DNA of 64,000 nt, taken from G963674835 sp963674835. GTDB lineage: Bacteria; Planctomycetota; Planctomycetia; Pirellulales; Thermoguttaceae. The notes under the pieces are model-generated. The model was not told the DNA's origin. It saw only the letters and a list, made by a program, of their open reading frames with translations, and searched no databases. Numbering within the stretch: position 1 is the stretch's first letter; each line of letters begins with the position of its first letter. A program made the translations under genes and the position numbers. The stretch lies in assembly GCA_963674835.2 (NCBI GenBank), contig CAXXKC010000003.1, positions 2,666,001 through 2,730,000 on the forward strand, given 5' to 3'. Below, piece after piece: positions 45,268-54,709 of this stretch.

Positions 45268-47565
45268 TTACTCTTCCAGTTGGTCGTCGAGTTCGTCGGC
45301 CTGCGCCGGCTTGTCGCCCGGCTCTGGAGCTTCCTTCTGCTGCCTGGGCTCGTCGGTGCCCACGCCCCAATCGACGGCGTCTTTGACAGGTCGCTTCATC
45401 GTAGCCTCATGGCCGGGCTTGGCAACACGGCCGACGCCGTAGTTGATGTTCTGCTTCGCGGCTTCGGCGGCCGCGTCGCCCGCTTTGTCGAGCGCTCGGG
45501 CGTTCAGATCATCGACTTTGCCGCTCAGGGCGTCGCGCGCGAGTTGCTTGCGTGCCCGGTCCGACTGCCCCTCGACGTAATCGGCCGCTTTCTTGCCAAG
45601 TTTGCTGTTGAGCAGGCTGTCGGTGACTTTCTCGTTCACGGCGCCGGACAACTCGTTGACGATCACATCGGTGAGTCCCTCTTTGGCACCTTCCGTGGCC
45701 GCCTTGGTATAGTCGGCCTTTTCTGACGTGCCGGCGTTGTACTTGGCGTTCTCTTCGGAGACCTTGCCAAGGATTTTCGTGCCCATGGTGTAAGCAGTGC
45801 CAACGGCCTTGCCCGCCGGTCCCGTTTTGGAGCCGAGGAAGTCGACCGATTCGTCGGCCGCCCATTTCACGCCTTCGAGGGCCTTGTGAGTGGCGTCGAT
45901 GGCGCCCTGGGGCAGGGTGTTGTCGACGACGCCCCGCTTGTAGCCGCGGACTTCCTTCGGCTCGCCACGCAGGTGGTCTTTGATGTCGTCGTCGGCCTTG
46001 CTGAGTTTCTCCTTTTCATCCGCGGTGAGCGAATCCCAGCCGAGCGCCTTGGCCTTCTGCATGATGGCCAGATCACCGGCGCGCTTGGCCTGATCGGCAT
46101 GCTCTTTCTCGCGGTCCTCCGATTCCTTCAGCTTGTCCAGCGAGTCCTTGGTGCGTTCGCTCTCTTTTGCCTCGCCCCGTTTTTCGACATCGGTGATATG
46201 CTCGATTCGCTTTTCATCCTCGGCGTTGACCCAACCGTGACGATCCGACCAGCGGTAACCGTCGGCTTGCTTCTTCTTGATTTCCGCCACTTCGTCCGGG
46301 TCCATGGGATACGGCTCGCCGACATCCCAGGGCGGCTTGAAGAGGACTTTGCCGTCGGAAAGACGGTCACCGACCTTGGGGCCGTCCGCATCCGTCGGGG
46401 CATCGATTTTCGATTGCCCGTCGGCCGTTCGAGGGTCGCTTGAACGGGTTCGGCCGGTTGGGGTGTCCGGCGGTTCGGCGGGCGATTCCCAGGGGACATC
46501 GTCCTTAGGATTGTCCCAAATGGTGTTTTCCAGCGGGGGCGCCAGGGTTGGCGTACCACTTCGTTGCGTCGCGGGCGGTTCGGTTGAGGTCGTGCGCGGC
46601 GGCGAGGAACTTCTGCCCACGGGAAGACGAAGGTGAAGTTCTGTTCGAATCGCCTTGGTTTCGGCCGCCGACTCGTTCGGCTTCAATGTCGGTACGTAGC
46701 CATCACCGCTCTTGCGCATATGGAGCGTTTGACCGAAGTCGCTCTTCCATCGCCCGTGAAGCACGAGCAGGCCGCTCGGTTCGACGGTCCCCTCCAGCGA
46801 CCATACCGTCCCGGGCTTCCAACTGACCCTGCCGTGGTCTCGCAGTGTGGTCTGAATCAACGACTCGGCAGTGTCGGTGCCGGAGAATCGCCCGTTGACG
46901 AAAGTTCCGGCGATCTTACTGGTATGGGAAGAAGCCGTAGTGTCGTTCCCCTTGAGGCGACCACTCCACTCGGCCGAGACCTTGCCATCTCGGAAATGGA
47001 CCACGACCTGCTCGGGCCAGTCCCATTGCTCCATGCCCTCAAAATCGCCAACCCGCTTGCGGCCTTCGGGCATGATCACATAGATATCGCGAGGGCTGAA
47101 GGTCGCGTCGAAGTTCCGTGGCAGGCCAAGACGATTGCTTGGCTGGCCGTCGGCGGGCGGTTCGGTGGTCGTTGCTACAAGCTTGAAACTCAGCGTGCCC
47201 TGCGCGCCGGGATGCCCTCCGACCACGAACTTGTATTTGCCAGGCGGCAGTTGGGCGTTCGGATTGCCCTCGACTTCCGACATGTAGCGCCCCTGCGTGT
47301 CGGAGTAGATGTTCGAGCCCGACAACCGTGTCGACGTGTAGCCGCTCGATGGGTCGCTGAAATTGTATCTGAAGCCGGTGGCGATGTGACCCTCGGGGAC
47401 GGTGAAGTGCCCGGGAACGCGCTCGGCGTTAATCCCCGCGGCGCTGCCACCACTGCGCACACTCGCCGACACGGAGTGGCTTTCCTCCTTCGCCATCGTG
47501 TACGATGCGCAGAAGAAACAAACGCAAAACGCGGCGAGAACCGTAGACGCAACGCGGATCTTCAT
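45268..47565 (-). CDS. Secreted multi-region protein of unknown function
   Basis: A 765-residue protein with a signal peptide (MKIRVASTVLAAFCVCFFCASYTMA). Residues 25-135 form a beta-rich domain (GHFTVPEGHIATGFRYNF, PPGKYKFVVGG). A second beta region (about 165-290) resembles a lipocalin-like or avidin-like barrel in pattern. A proline-rich linker (about 310-420) leads to a highly charged helical region (430-530) and an Ala/Gly-rich helical C-terminus. I recognise no catalytic motif. It lies 44 bases downstream of the caspase-like gene on the same strand, so the two are probably co-expressed and may work together outside the cytoplasm. Confidence 0.75.
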   Translation of the reverse strand: MKIRVASTVLAAFCVCFFCASYTMAKEESHSVSASVRSGGSAAGINAERVPGHFTVPEGHIATGFRYNFSDPSSGYTSTRLSGSNIYSDTQGRYMSEVEGNPNAQLPPGKYKFVVGGHPGAQGTLSFKLVATTTEPPADGQPSNRLGLPRNFDATFSPRDIYVIMPEGRKRVGDFEGMEQWDWPEQVVVHFRDGKVSAEWSGRLKGNDTTASSHTSKIAGTFVNGRFSGTDTAESLIQTTLRDHGRVSWKPGTVWSLEGTVEPSGLLVLHGRWKSDFGQTLHMRKSGDGYVPTLKPNESAAETKAIRTELHLRLPVGRSSSPPRTTSTEPPATQRSGTPTLAPPLENTIWDNPKDDVPWESPAEPPDTPTGRTRSSDPRTADGQSKIDAPTDADGPKVGDRLSDGKVLFKPPWDVGEPYPMDPDEVAEIKKKQADGYRWSDRHGWVNAEDEKRIEHITDVEKRGEAKESERTKDSLDKLKESEDREKEHADQAKRAGDLAIMQKAKALGWDSLTADEKEKLSKADDDIKDHLRGEPKEVRGYKRGVVDNTLPQGAIDATHKALEGVKWAADESVDFLGSKTGPAGKAVGTAYTMGTKILGKVSEENAKYNAGTSEKADYTKAATEGAKEGLTDVIVNELSGAVNEKVTDSLLNSKLGKKAADYVEGQSDRARKQLARDALSGKVDDLNARALDKAGDAAAEAAKQNINYGVGRVAKPGHEATMKRPVKDAVDWGVGTDEPRQQKEAPEPGDKPAQADELDDQLEE

Positions 47566-47609
47566 CGCTCAAAGCCTTGTGCTGTGGATTAGGAAAGACG
47601 GACCGGCAT

Positions 47610-49349
47610 TCACCAGATCGGGCAGGAATCGTCACCTTCGGGCGTGATGCTGACGGTCATAGCCCCCTCCGGCGGCTCAGCATCGTTCTCGGGCGGCGTA
47701 TGCGGCAGCGACACGTGCCCATGTTCCAGTCTGCCGGTGCGGCCGTCCACATACCAAATACTGGCGACCTGTCGGGCGTGCCTCAATGCGTAGCGATAGC
47801 CTTCGGCATTGGCGAAGTTGCAGTTGTCGATCGCAAGTACAACGTCGCCCGGCTTCAGGTTGCTTCGCTTTGGATCAATGACCTTCGCGACTTTAACACC
47901 GACCACCTTTTCCCCGTCGCGCAGCGGATCGTTGATCCGCACCAGGGCCCCGCGGATGCCCAACCCGACTTCCTCGGGCAACGTGGAATCCACGACTCGC
48001 GTCATCTTGGCGCGTGCGGCTGGCGAATCGGGACGAATCTTGTTCACGATCACGTGGGACTCCTTCCAGTACCACGGCTCGATGCCGAAATCGCGGTCGG
48101 TCTGAGAATTGATCTGCGTCGTGCAGTGGATTCTCTGTCCATTCATATTATCGATGAGCACGAACGGAACTTCGCCGGACTTCGACTTGACCGCCTGCAT
48201 GGCAGCCTCGAACTCCTTGGCATGGTGAATCGGTTTGCCGTCGACCTCGACCAGATGGTCGCCCGGGTTGATCTGAAAGACGCTCTCGTCGGAAGGCGAG
48301 TTCCCATCAACGTCGCCGGTTGGTCCGGGCCGCGAAGGGTCGGTCGCTGTTGCGTCTGGTCCCACGATTTCATCGGCCGGCTCGCTCGGAGGCATTCCGT
48401 CGTCATTGCCAGCCTGAATGCGGGTCTCGCGCGGCCGGGAACGAAACTCGCCGAACGCTGCGTGCCACTCGACGAAGTGGTCGGGATACTTCAGTCGGGT
48501 TTCGCCGAACGCGGGCGTCTGGCCAGTGCCGTTTTGCTTGCTCCCCACCGCGCGGCGATAGTTGGCAGACGTCATCGACCGCAGTTCCGCAAGCACGGTG
48601 TCCCATTCCACCGATTCGTTCAGGTCTCGCCACAGCAGCCCGCGTTCCAGAATCAGTTCTCGCTCGCCCGACGGGGCATTCACGGTGACGGCCCCCGCCT
48701 CGTTGTCCACATCGCCGAGCGCACCCGGAGGCAACCCCAGTCCTGTCGTCAGCAAACCGCCAATACGACCAAGCAGCAGTGGCCGCTGGTCCGGACTCGC
48801 CGAGTCGATTTCTACGGATCCTATGGGAACGAAGAACAGCGAGCGAAACACCGGGCTGAGGGCCACCGCAGGCGCCATATCCATCGTCTTCTCCGGCAGT
48901 TCGGCAACCGGGACGGTGCGACTGACGGCATCGATCACCAAAACCCGAAGCCGCGGCGATTTGGCGATCATTTGGTCGCGCAAATCTGCACTTGCCAGCT
49001 TCGTGCCATCGGGCATCACGAGCATTCGGCGACCGTCTTCGAACTCCCCGCGTCCAGCCCACCAGACAACGAGGGCATCGTCGGGCTGCACAGGACATCC
49101 GGCCACCGAGGCCGCGAGCGCGTCCTTGGTAAGCTGCTCGCCTTGAAGAAACCGCACGAGCAGACGGTCCTTTGGCACGTTCGCATAGAAGCAGTCGCGA
49201 ACCCATTTCATGCTCTGCTGCACGCCATCGCGCAAGTGTTCGTCGGTCGTGTCGGCGGCGACGAGAACGAAGAGACGCTGTGCAGATGCGTTACTCACGC
49301 CAAGTACGACCACAAGAAGGCAGAGCAGAGAGAACAACACTCTTTTCAT
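47610..49349 (-). CDS. Secreted caspase-like pseudoenzyme with PDZ-like repeats
   Basis: A 579-residue protein from the ATG at 49349, which begins a signal peptide (MKRVLFSLLCLLVVVLGVSNASA). Residues 25-150 follow the caspase/metacaspase p20 pattern: FVLVAADTTDE, the strand DDALVVWWAGRG and the strand LRVLVIDAVSR. In active members the second strand ends with a catalytic His (GHG) and the third with Cys (DAC); here the positions are R100 and V142, so protease activity is not expected. Two PDZ-like segments follow (INPGDHLVEVDGKPI near 370, and LKPGDVVLAIDNCNF near 510). It is likely a binding or scaffold protein, co-transcribed with the following secreted protein. Confidence 0.7.
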   Translation of the reverse strand: MKRVLFSLLCLLVVVLGVSNASAQRLFVLVAADTTDEHLRDGVQQSMKWVRDCFYANVPKDRLLVRFLQGEQLTKDALAASVAGCPVQPDDALVVWWAGRGEFEDGRRMLVMPDGTKLASADLRDQMIAKSPRLRVLVIDAVSRTVPVAELPEKTMDMAPAVALSPVFRSLFFVPIGSVEIDSASPDQRPLLLGRIGGLLTTGLGLPPGALGDVDNEAGAVTVNAPSGERELILERGLLWRDLNESVEWDTVLAELRSMTSANYRRAVGSKQNGTGQTPAFGETRLKYPDHFVEWHAAFGEFRSRPRETRIQAGNDDGMPPSEPADEIVGPDATATDPSRPGPTGDVDGNSPSDESVFQINPGDHLVEVDGKPIHHAKEFEAAMQAVKSKSGEVPFVLIDNMNGQRIHCTTQINSQTDRDFGIEPWYWKESHVIVNKIRPDSPAARAKMTRVVDSTLPEEVGLGIRGALVRINDPLRDGEKVVGVKVAKVIDPKRSNLKPGDVVLAIDNCNFANAEGYRYALRHARQVASIWYVDGRTGRLEHGHVSLPHTPPENDAEPPEGAMTVSITPEGDDSCPIW

Positions 49350-49901
49350 GGAAACAGCCCCCACGGTTGGACGGGTGAGCGGCACGATGCGACAGAGTTG
49401 GCCAGGAAAATATAGCACCTCCAAACAAGCAAACGACGACAGGGCCCATTCAGCCGCAGAATCGTTCTCTCTCGCAGAAAACGGCATGAACCGGCTCACG
49501 CATCGTCCCGGAATCTCGACGCCCGCTCAGGACGCGTCCATGCACGCCCTTCGCCCCTGTCGAACAGGTATTATCGCTCCACTCGATTGCTGGCTAGCCT
49601 CTGGCCAATCTGGGCGATGTTTGCCCACGTCGGCGGCTGCCTTCCGGCCGCCGGTCGGCCAGGCGATGTCTGCGATGCAGCGATCCGTGGGGAAATACCG
49701 GGCGTATTGCGGCCTTCCGCCGGATTGCTCCTTTCTGCAGTCGATGGTATACGATATGCGATGCCCCCATCCGGCCTGTCGGTGGGGACTCGTTTTCGGT
49801 CGCGTCGGGGATTGACGATCTGCAACACTTCCCACTCCAATGGATTACATGCGCAGATCCTATGACAGTCCCGCCCTGGTTCCGTGCATGTCGGGGGCCT
49901 C
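49350..49901. other. Divergent intergenic region
   Basis: About 550 bases between the caspase-like gene and the hybrid kinase gene. Both promoters must be here, but I see no convincing pair of hexamers. No known RNA or small gene recognised; the open frames are short and overlap one another. Confidence 0.4.
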
Positions 49902-52463
49902 ATGGATCTAAGAATTGCCAAGTTCGGGATCGAACGCGAACGCGACGTGTCGCTCGTCGCCCAGCGGGCCCGATTGCTGGCGTCCTTGGCAGGCCTCTCT
50001 TCCCAACGCCGCAGTGGGCTGGGCCGTGCCCTGGCCGAAGTTGCCCGAAACGCCGTGGTCTACGCCGATGGCGGCACTGTCGAGTTTCGCCTTCGTGGCG
50101 ACGGACGCCAGCAATGGCTCGAGGCCTCAGTACGAGACCGCGGCCCCGGCATCGCCGACCCCAAACGTCTTCTCAGTGAAGACCCATCCAGCAATCCACA
50201 GCACAAAGCACCTTCCGGCCTGATGCGGGCGAAGGGTTGGGTTGACCGCATCTCCCTTCACTCGAAACCCCATGAAGGCACTGTCGTCTGTATCGGACAG
50301 ACCCTGCCTCCGGGCGGTCCGCCCTTGGGCGAAGCTATCGCCGCTGACTGGTCTGCCGTCCTGGCTCACAAATCGCCCCGCAATGCTCTGGTCAGTAGCC
50401 ACCGCCGCATTCTCGAGCTCGACAGCGAGTTGTCGGCTGTTCGCCAGCGCGACGCCGACCTGCAACGGGAGCTTCAGGACCTCAAATCGCTCAACGACAC
50501 GCTCTCCCTGCTGGCACTCGTGGCCAGCAAGACGGAAAACGCTGTCTTCATCCTCGACGAGCACGGGCAAATCGAATGGGTCAACGACGGCTTCGTCCGC
50601 ATGACCGGCCATGAGCTGCGCGAGGTTGTCGGCAAGCCGCCCGGACCGTTCCTCCACGGGCCGCAGACCGACCTGGAGGCCATCCAGGAAATCGACGACG
50701 CGCTGCGCAACGAACACGGACTGAGCCTGGACCTGCTCCATTGTCGCAAAGATGGCCGGACCTACTGGGCCTCGACCAGCCTCACTCCTGTGCTGGACGA
50801 CGCCGGCAAGCTGGCCCGCTGGGTCGGTATGTTCAGCGACAGCACCCGCCGCCGCCAGGCCCACGAGGCCCTGGAAGCAGCCAAAGAGGCAGCCGAAGCA
50901 GCCAGTCGGGCCAAGAGCGAGTTCCTGGCCAACATGAGCCACGAGATTCGCACGCCCATGAATGCCATCATCGGAATGACCGAATTGGCCCTGGGCACAA
51001 CGCTCACGCCCGAGCAACGCGAGTATCTCCTCACCGTCAAGCAGTCGTCCGAAGCCCTACTCCGACTGCTGAACGACATCCTGGACCTGTCGAAAATCGA
51101 GGCCGGCAAGTTCGAGATCGAGTCGGTCTCCTTCAGCTTGGCCGACGTCCTCCGCGAAACGATGAAGGTCCTTTCGGTTCGCGCCGCCAAGAAAGGGCTG
51201 GAACTCGCCTGGCATCTTCCGCCGGAAGTCCCAAAGCAACTCATGGGCGACCCCGCGCGGCTGCGTCAGATCCTCTTCAACCTCGTTGGCAACGCCATCA
51301 AGTTCACCAAGAAAGGTGAGGTCGTCGTCCGCATCGAGCCTCAGTGGCAGACCGAAACCGAAATCGCCCTGCATTTCGCCGTCGCCGACACCGGTATCGG
51401 CATCCCCGCCGAGAAGCTCCAGCAGATCTTCGAGGCCTTCATGCAGGTCGACAGCTCCACAAGCCGTCGCTTCGGCGGGACCGGCCTCGGGCTGACCATC
51501 TCCTCACAGTTGATCGAACTGATGGGCGGACGCATCTGGGTGCAAAGCAAGGTGGGCAAGGGCAGCACGTTCCATTTTTCACTCCGCTTTGCACTTCCCG
51601 AGACGACGGTGGCCAACCCTGTTCCCGAGAAGAAGTCGGGCAAACGCGCGGCAACGCCGTCGCGTCAATTGGCGGCCCCGCGCCGCATCCTGCGCGTCCT
51701 CGTGGCCGACGACAACGCCGCCAACCGCGTTCTGGCCGCCCGCGTGCTCCAGAAACGTGGCCACGACATCGTTTCCGTCGCCAGTGGGCGCGAGGTGCTT
51801 TCTGCCCTAAAGCAGCAGTCGTTCGATGTCGTCCTACTGGACGTCCAGATGCCCAAGATGGACGGCTTCGCCACGACGGCGGCTATCCGCGAGAGCGAGC
51901 GGCACACCGGCCACCACATTCCGATCGTCGCCATGACCGCCTACGCTATGAGCGGCGACCGCGAGCGCTGCCTCGACGCCGGCATGGATGCCTACATGGC
52001 CAAGCCGCTACACGCCCGCCAACTGCAGAAGCTGGTGGAGAGCCTTGCCGCAGATTCGCCGGCCGAGTCCGCCGACCCCGCCGCTTCGCCGATGCCCCCG
52101 ACTGCCTTCGACTTCGCGCCCGCACTGGCGCGCCTGGAAGGCGACGTGGAACTGCTCAAAGAGCAGATGCGGTTCTTCCTCCAGGACACTCCCGCCTTGC
52201 TCTCCGACATCGCCGGGGCGATCGCCCGCTGTGATGGCAAGCAACTGCAACTGTCGGCGCATCGCCTCAAGGGTCTGGTCAGCAGTTTCGACGACCGCCA
52301 GTCAAGCGAAGCGACCCAACGGCTGGAGCGCATGGGCCGCAGCGAGGATTTCGCCGACGCCGGTGCCCTGTTTGAGCAGCTCCATCGCGATCTCAACCGT
52401 CTCGGCCACGCCATAGAGGCCTTTCTCGAACAAGACCCCGCGTCGTCTTCGCTGAGCGGTTGA
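49902..52463 (+). CDS. Hybrid histidine kinase with N-terminal RsbT-like ATPase domain
   Basis: An 853-residue soluble protein. I use the ATG at 49902 with a G-rich Shine-Dalgarno, rather than a GTG six codons earlier. Residues 1-130 resemble the RsbT/anti-sigma HATPase family (GLGRALAEVARNAVVYADGG, VRDRGPGIADPKRLLSE). A coiled coil and a PAS domain (about 205-320) lead to the HisKA domain with H347 in SHEIRTPMN, the HATPase domain (VGNAIKFT, DTGIGIP, GGTGLGLT), a receiver with D647 and an Hpt domain with H787 (SAHRLKG). A full phosphorelay is thus in one chain. No membrane segment is present, so the signal is cytoplasmic. A cognate output regulator is not adjacent. Confidence 0.92.
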   Translation: MDLRIAKFGIERERDVSLVAQRARLLASLAGLSSQRRSGLGRALAEVARNAVVYADGGTVEFRLRGDGRQQWLEASVRDRGPGIADPKRLLSEDPSSNPQHKAPSGLMRAKGWVDRISLHSKPHEGTVVCIGQTLPPGGPPLGEAIAADWSAVLAHKSPRNALVSSHRRILELDSELSAVRQRDADLQRELQDLKSLNDTLSLLALVASKTENAVFILDEHGQIEWVNDGFVRMTGHELREVVGKPPGPFLHGPQTDLEAIQEIDDALRNEHGLSLDLLHCRKDGRTYWASTSLTPVLDDAGKLARWVGMFSDSTRRRQAHEALEAAKEAAEAASRAKSEFLANMSHEIRTPMNAIIGMTELALGTTLTPEQREYLLTVKQSSEALLRLLNDILDLSKIEAGKFEIESVSFSLADVLRETMKVLSVRAAKKGLELAWHLPPEVPKQLMGDPARLRQILFNLVGNAIKFTKKGEVVVRIEPQWQTETEIALHFAVADTGIGIPAEKLQQIFEAFMQVDSSTSRRFGGTGLGLTISSQLIELMGGRIWVQSKVGKGSTFHFSLRFALPETTVANPVPEKKSGKRAATPSRQLAAPRRILRVLVADDNAANRVLAARVLQKRGHDIVSVASGREVLSALKQQSFDVVLLDVQMPKMDGFATTAAIRESERHTGHHIPIVAMTAYAMSGDRERCLDAGMDAYMAKPLHARQLQKLVESLAADSPAESADPAASPMPPTAFDFAPALARLEGDVELLKEQMRFFLQDTPALLSDIAGAIARCDGKQLQLSAHRLKGLVSSFDDRQSSEATQRLERMGRSEDFADAGALFEQLHRDLNRLGHAIEAFLEQDPASSSLSG

Positions 52464-52577
52464 AGCGAGCCGCCGTTCTCGCGCATCCGCTGCCGAGGTG
52501 GTTGGCATGTGGCGCGCAGGGTGGTTTGCAGCGCAGGCGGTCGAGTCGAATACCCCCGGAATCGCCCGCGGTGCGCC

Positions 52578-54050
52578 TCACTTACCTCTTCTGCGCGGAA
52601 CCACCGCATTCATACCCTCGCGCCACTGCCAGATCGTTTCCCACTGCCCCTGATCTGCGTGAAGTGGGTCAAACCGGCTGGCGTCCACATCGATGTATAG
52701 TCCGCGGAACCGGGCGGGATCGAAGTCTGGATTCGGACGGTTCTCCTGGGCATGGTTCTCTTGCCGCCAGGCAGCGAGTGCTGCTCGCATCCGGGCAACC
52801 CGCTCCGGCTGCTGCGACGACACGTCGTGTGCCTCGCCGATGTCACTGCTCAGGTCATACAACTCGACCTTCGGCTCGTCGTAGTATTCCACGAGCATCC
52901 AATTGCCGTCGCGCATGGCGCCGGTGGGCCGGCTTCCCTGGTTCGTGTAATGCGGGAAGTGCCAAAACAGGGTAGGTGTCGCTTTGGAGGCGTGTCCTGA
53001 AAGCAACGGCGCGAAGCTCTTCCCATCTAAACCAGTGGGAGCCGTTGCCCCCGCCAGCTCCAGCAATGTCGGAATCCATCCCGAATTCACCACCGGTTCG
53101 TCGACGACCGCCCCGGCCGGCACATGCCCTGGCCAGCGAACAATCAGCGGGATGCGCAAGCCCCCCTCGTAGACAAAACCTTTGCCGGCGCGGTAAGGGC
53201 TGTTATGCGTTACCCTGGGATGTGTTCCCTCGGGCACATGCAGTCCACCATTGTCGGCGGTGAATACCACGATCGTGTTTTCGGCAAGCCCCAGAGCCTT
53301 CAGCTTGGCCAGCAGGCGTCCCACCGTATCGTCGAGCGTTTCGATCACACCGGCATAGACCGGCTCAAAGGCCTTGGCGTTGTTCTCAACCCGCTCCGGC
53401 TGCGCCTTGTAGGGAATGTGGGGCGTGTAGTGGGCCAGATAGACCAGGAAGGGGCGATTCCGATTGGCCTCGATGAATCGCTCGGCGGCGGCCGTCAGGT
53501 CGTACTCGCCTTTGCCACCTTCGGTGCCCGACGGCTTGGTGTTGGACCTGCCGGGATGATAAACATCGAAGCCTTGCTCCAGCGGCCCGAATCCCTTTCC
53601 GCCCACATGCCATTTGCCAAAAATGCCCGACACATAACCGATGTCGTGGAGATACTCCGAGATCACTTTCTCTTCCAGAGGCACTTGCATTTCGATTTCC
53701 GGATGGAGCACCTTCTGCGATCCGCAGTCGGGGCGACCGGGCAGATACGTGGTCAGGTGCAGCCGGGCCGGATTCTTGCCCGTCAACAAGGCCGCCCGCG
53801 ACGCAGAGCAAATGGGCTGCGCGCAGTAGGCCGACGTGAACCGCATTCCTTGAGCAGCCAGGCGATCCAAATTCGGCGTGTGATGATCCTGTCGCCCGTA
53901 GCAGTGCAGGTCATTGATGCCCAGATCGTCGCACAAGATGAACACGATGTTCGGCTTCTTGACCTTTTCGGCACCGAGAAGACGGCCGGTTGGCTGAATG
54001 CCTCCCAAAGCCACCAGGAGTGCCAGGACGAGAACGCAGCGGCTGCTCAT
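52578..54050 (-). CDS. Secreted sulfatase
   Basis: A 490-residue type I sulfatase. The ATG at 54050 has GAGGAT upstream and begins a signal peptide ending RLLGAEK. The FGly motif is C81-S-A-S-R, the cysteine that a formylglycine-generating enzyme oxidises. Metal-site parts are ILCDDLG near 39 and VFTADNGG. The family ending with KVELYDLSSDIGEAHDVS is present. Such enzymes remove sulfate from algal polysaccharides or host glycans and are very frequent in planctomycetes. It is monocistronic by position. Confidence 0.92.
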   Translation of the reverse strand: MSSRCVLVLALLVALGGIQPTGRLLGAEKVKKPNIVFILCDDLGINDLHCYGRQDHHTPNLDRLAAQGMRFTSAYCAQPICSASRAALLTGKNPARLHLTTYLPGRPDCGSQKVLHPEIEMQVPLEEKVISEYLHDIGYVSGIFGKWHVGGKGFGPLEQGFDVYHPGRSNTKPSGTEGGKGEYDLTAAAERFIEANRNRPFLVYLAHYTPHIPYKAQPERVENNAKAFEPVYAGVIETLDDTVGRLLAKLKALGLAENTIVVFTADNGGLHVPEGTHPRVTHNSPYRAGKGFVYEGGLRIPLIVRWPGHVPAGAVVDEPVVNSGWIPTLLELAGATAPTGLDGKSFAPLLSGHASKATPTLFWHFPHYTNQGSRPTGAMRDGNWMLVEYYDEPKVELYDLSSDIGEAHDVSSQQPERVARMRAALAAWRQENHAQENRPNPDFDPARFRGLYIDVDASRFDPLHADQGQWETIWQWREGMNAVVPRRRGK

Positions 54051-54144
54051 GTCGATATCCTCATTGTCGGAGCAAGTGAAAGACGCGCCGCTTGACGCTC
54101 CCCGCGGCGCGATCCGGCGTGCCCTGCGTGACCGATCAACATCG

Positions 54145-54639
54145 TTACGACGGTTCGCCCACAACCGGCACGCCTTTAATGATACCGTCACAAACCAGAT
54201 CGTTGCCAACCAAACCCTGGAATTGGCAACTCAACATGAAGCTGCGCGCTCGCAGCGCCTTCAGCACGATCACCAGCCGGTTTCCGGGCCGAACGAACCC
54301 GCGAAAGTGTACGTCCTGGAGCCCGCCGAAGGCGATCAGATCGGCCTCGAGAAGCTTGTACTTCAGTCCGTAGTAGCTGGCCAGTTGGGCGGCCGCCTCG
54401 CACATGATTACCCCCGGCATGATCGGCATGCCCGGTATGTTGCCGCGAACCCAAAACTCATCCGCCCCCACGTCTTTGTACCCCACGCAGATGTGCTGCT
54501 CACGGTCTTCATAGCAAATGGCGGTCAACTGCTCCATCTCGTAGCGGTGGCGATTATAGCGGCGGATCTCCTCGATGCCGGCGATCACGTGGTTCACATC
54601 GTAATGCGACGGATCGAGAATCAATGTCTTCGGGGGCAC
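54145..54639 (-). CDS. FabZ-like hotdog-fold dehydratase
   Basis: A 164-residue protein. I place the start at GTG 54639, with GGAG six bases upstream; the longer frame runs through the terminator of the previous gene. It begins with residues PKTLILDPSHYDV and has the hotdog-helix phrase GNIPGMPIMPGVIMCEAAAQLASYYG, the FabZ/FabA signature, near residues 80-105. The histidine and glutamate pair used by FabZ is represented by E98 and a replaced H (GMPIMPG instead of GHFP), so classic 3-hydroxyacyl-ACP dehydratase activity is uncertain. A related thioester dehydratase or binding role is possible. Confidence 0.75.
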   Translation of the reverse strand: MPPKTLILDPSHYDVNHVIAGIEEIRRYNRHRYEMEQLTAICYEDREQHICVGYKDVGADEFWVRGNIPGMPIMPGVIMCEAAAQLASYYGLKYKLLEADLIAFGGLQDVHFRGFVRPGNRLVIVLKALRARSFMLSCQFQGLVGNDLVCDGIIKGVPVVGEPS

Positions 54640-54679
54640 GCCCGGCTCCTTTGCACCTGGATAACGACTCAATATGAAA

Positions 54680-54702
54680 AGTCGGCCGACTGTCGGCCGA
54701 CT
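54680..54702 (-). terminator. Intrinsic terminator of the aldolase gene
   Basis: A 23-base palindrome with a 10-bp stem (AGTCGGCCGA / TCGGCCGACT) and a three-base loop starts 8 bases after the stop codon. On the minus strand it is followed by TTTTCATATT. Confidence 0.75.
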
Positions 54703-54709
54703 CCACCCC

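Noticed and set aside
47577..49415. A 612-codon plus-strand open frame opposite the caspase-like gene
   Set aside because: Antisense shadow; no signal peptide or recognised motif, while the minus strand has a signal peptide and PDZ-like repeats.
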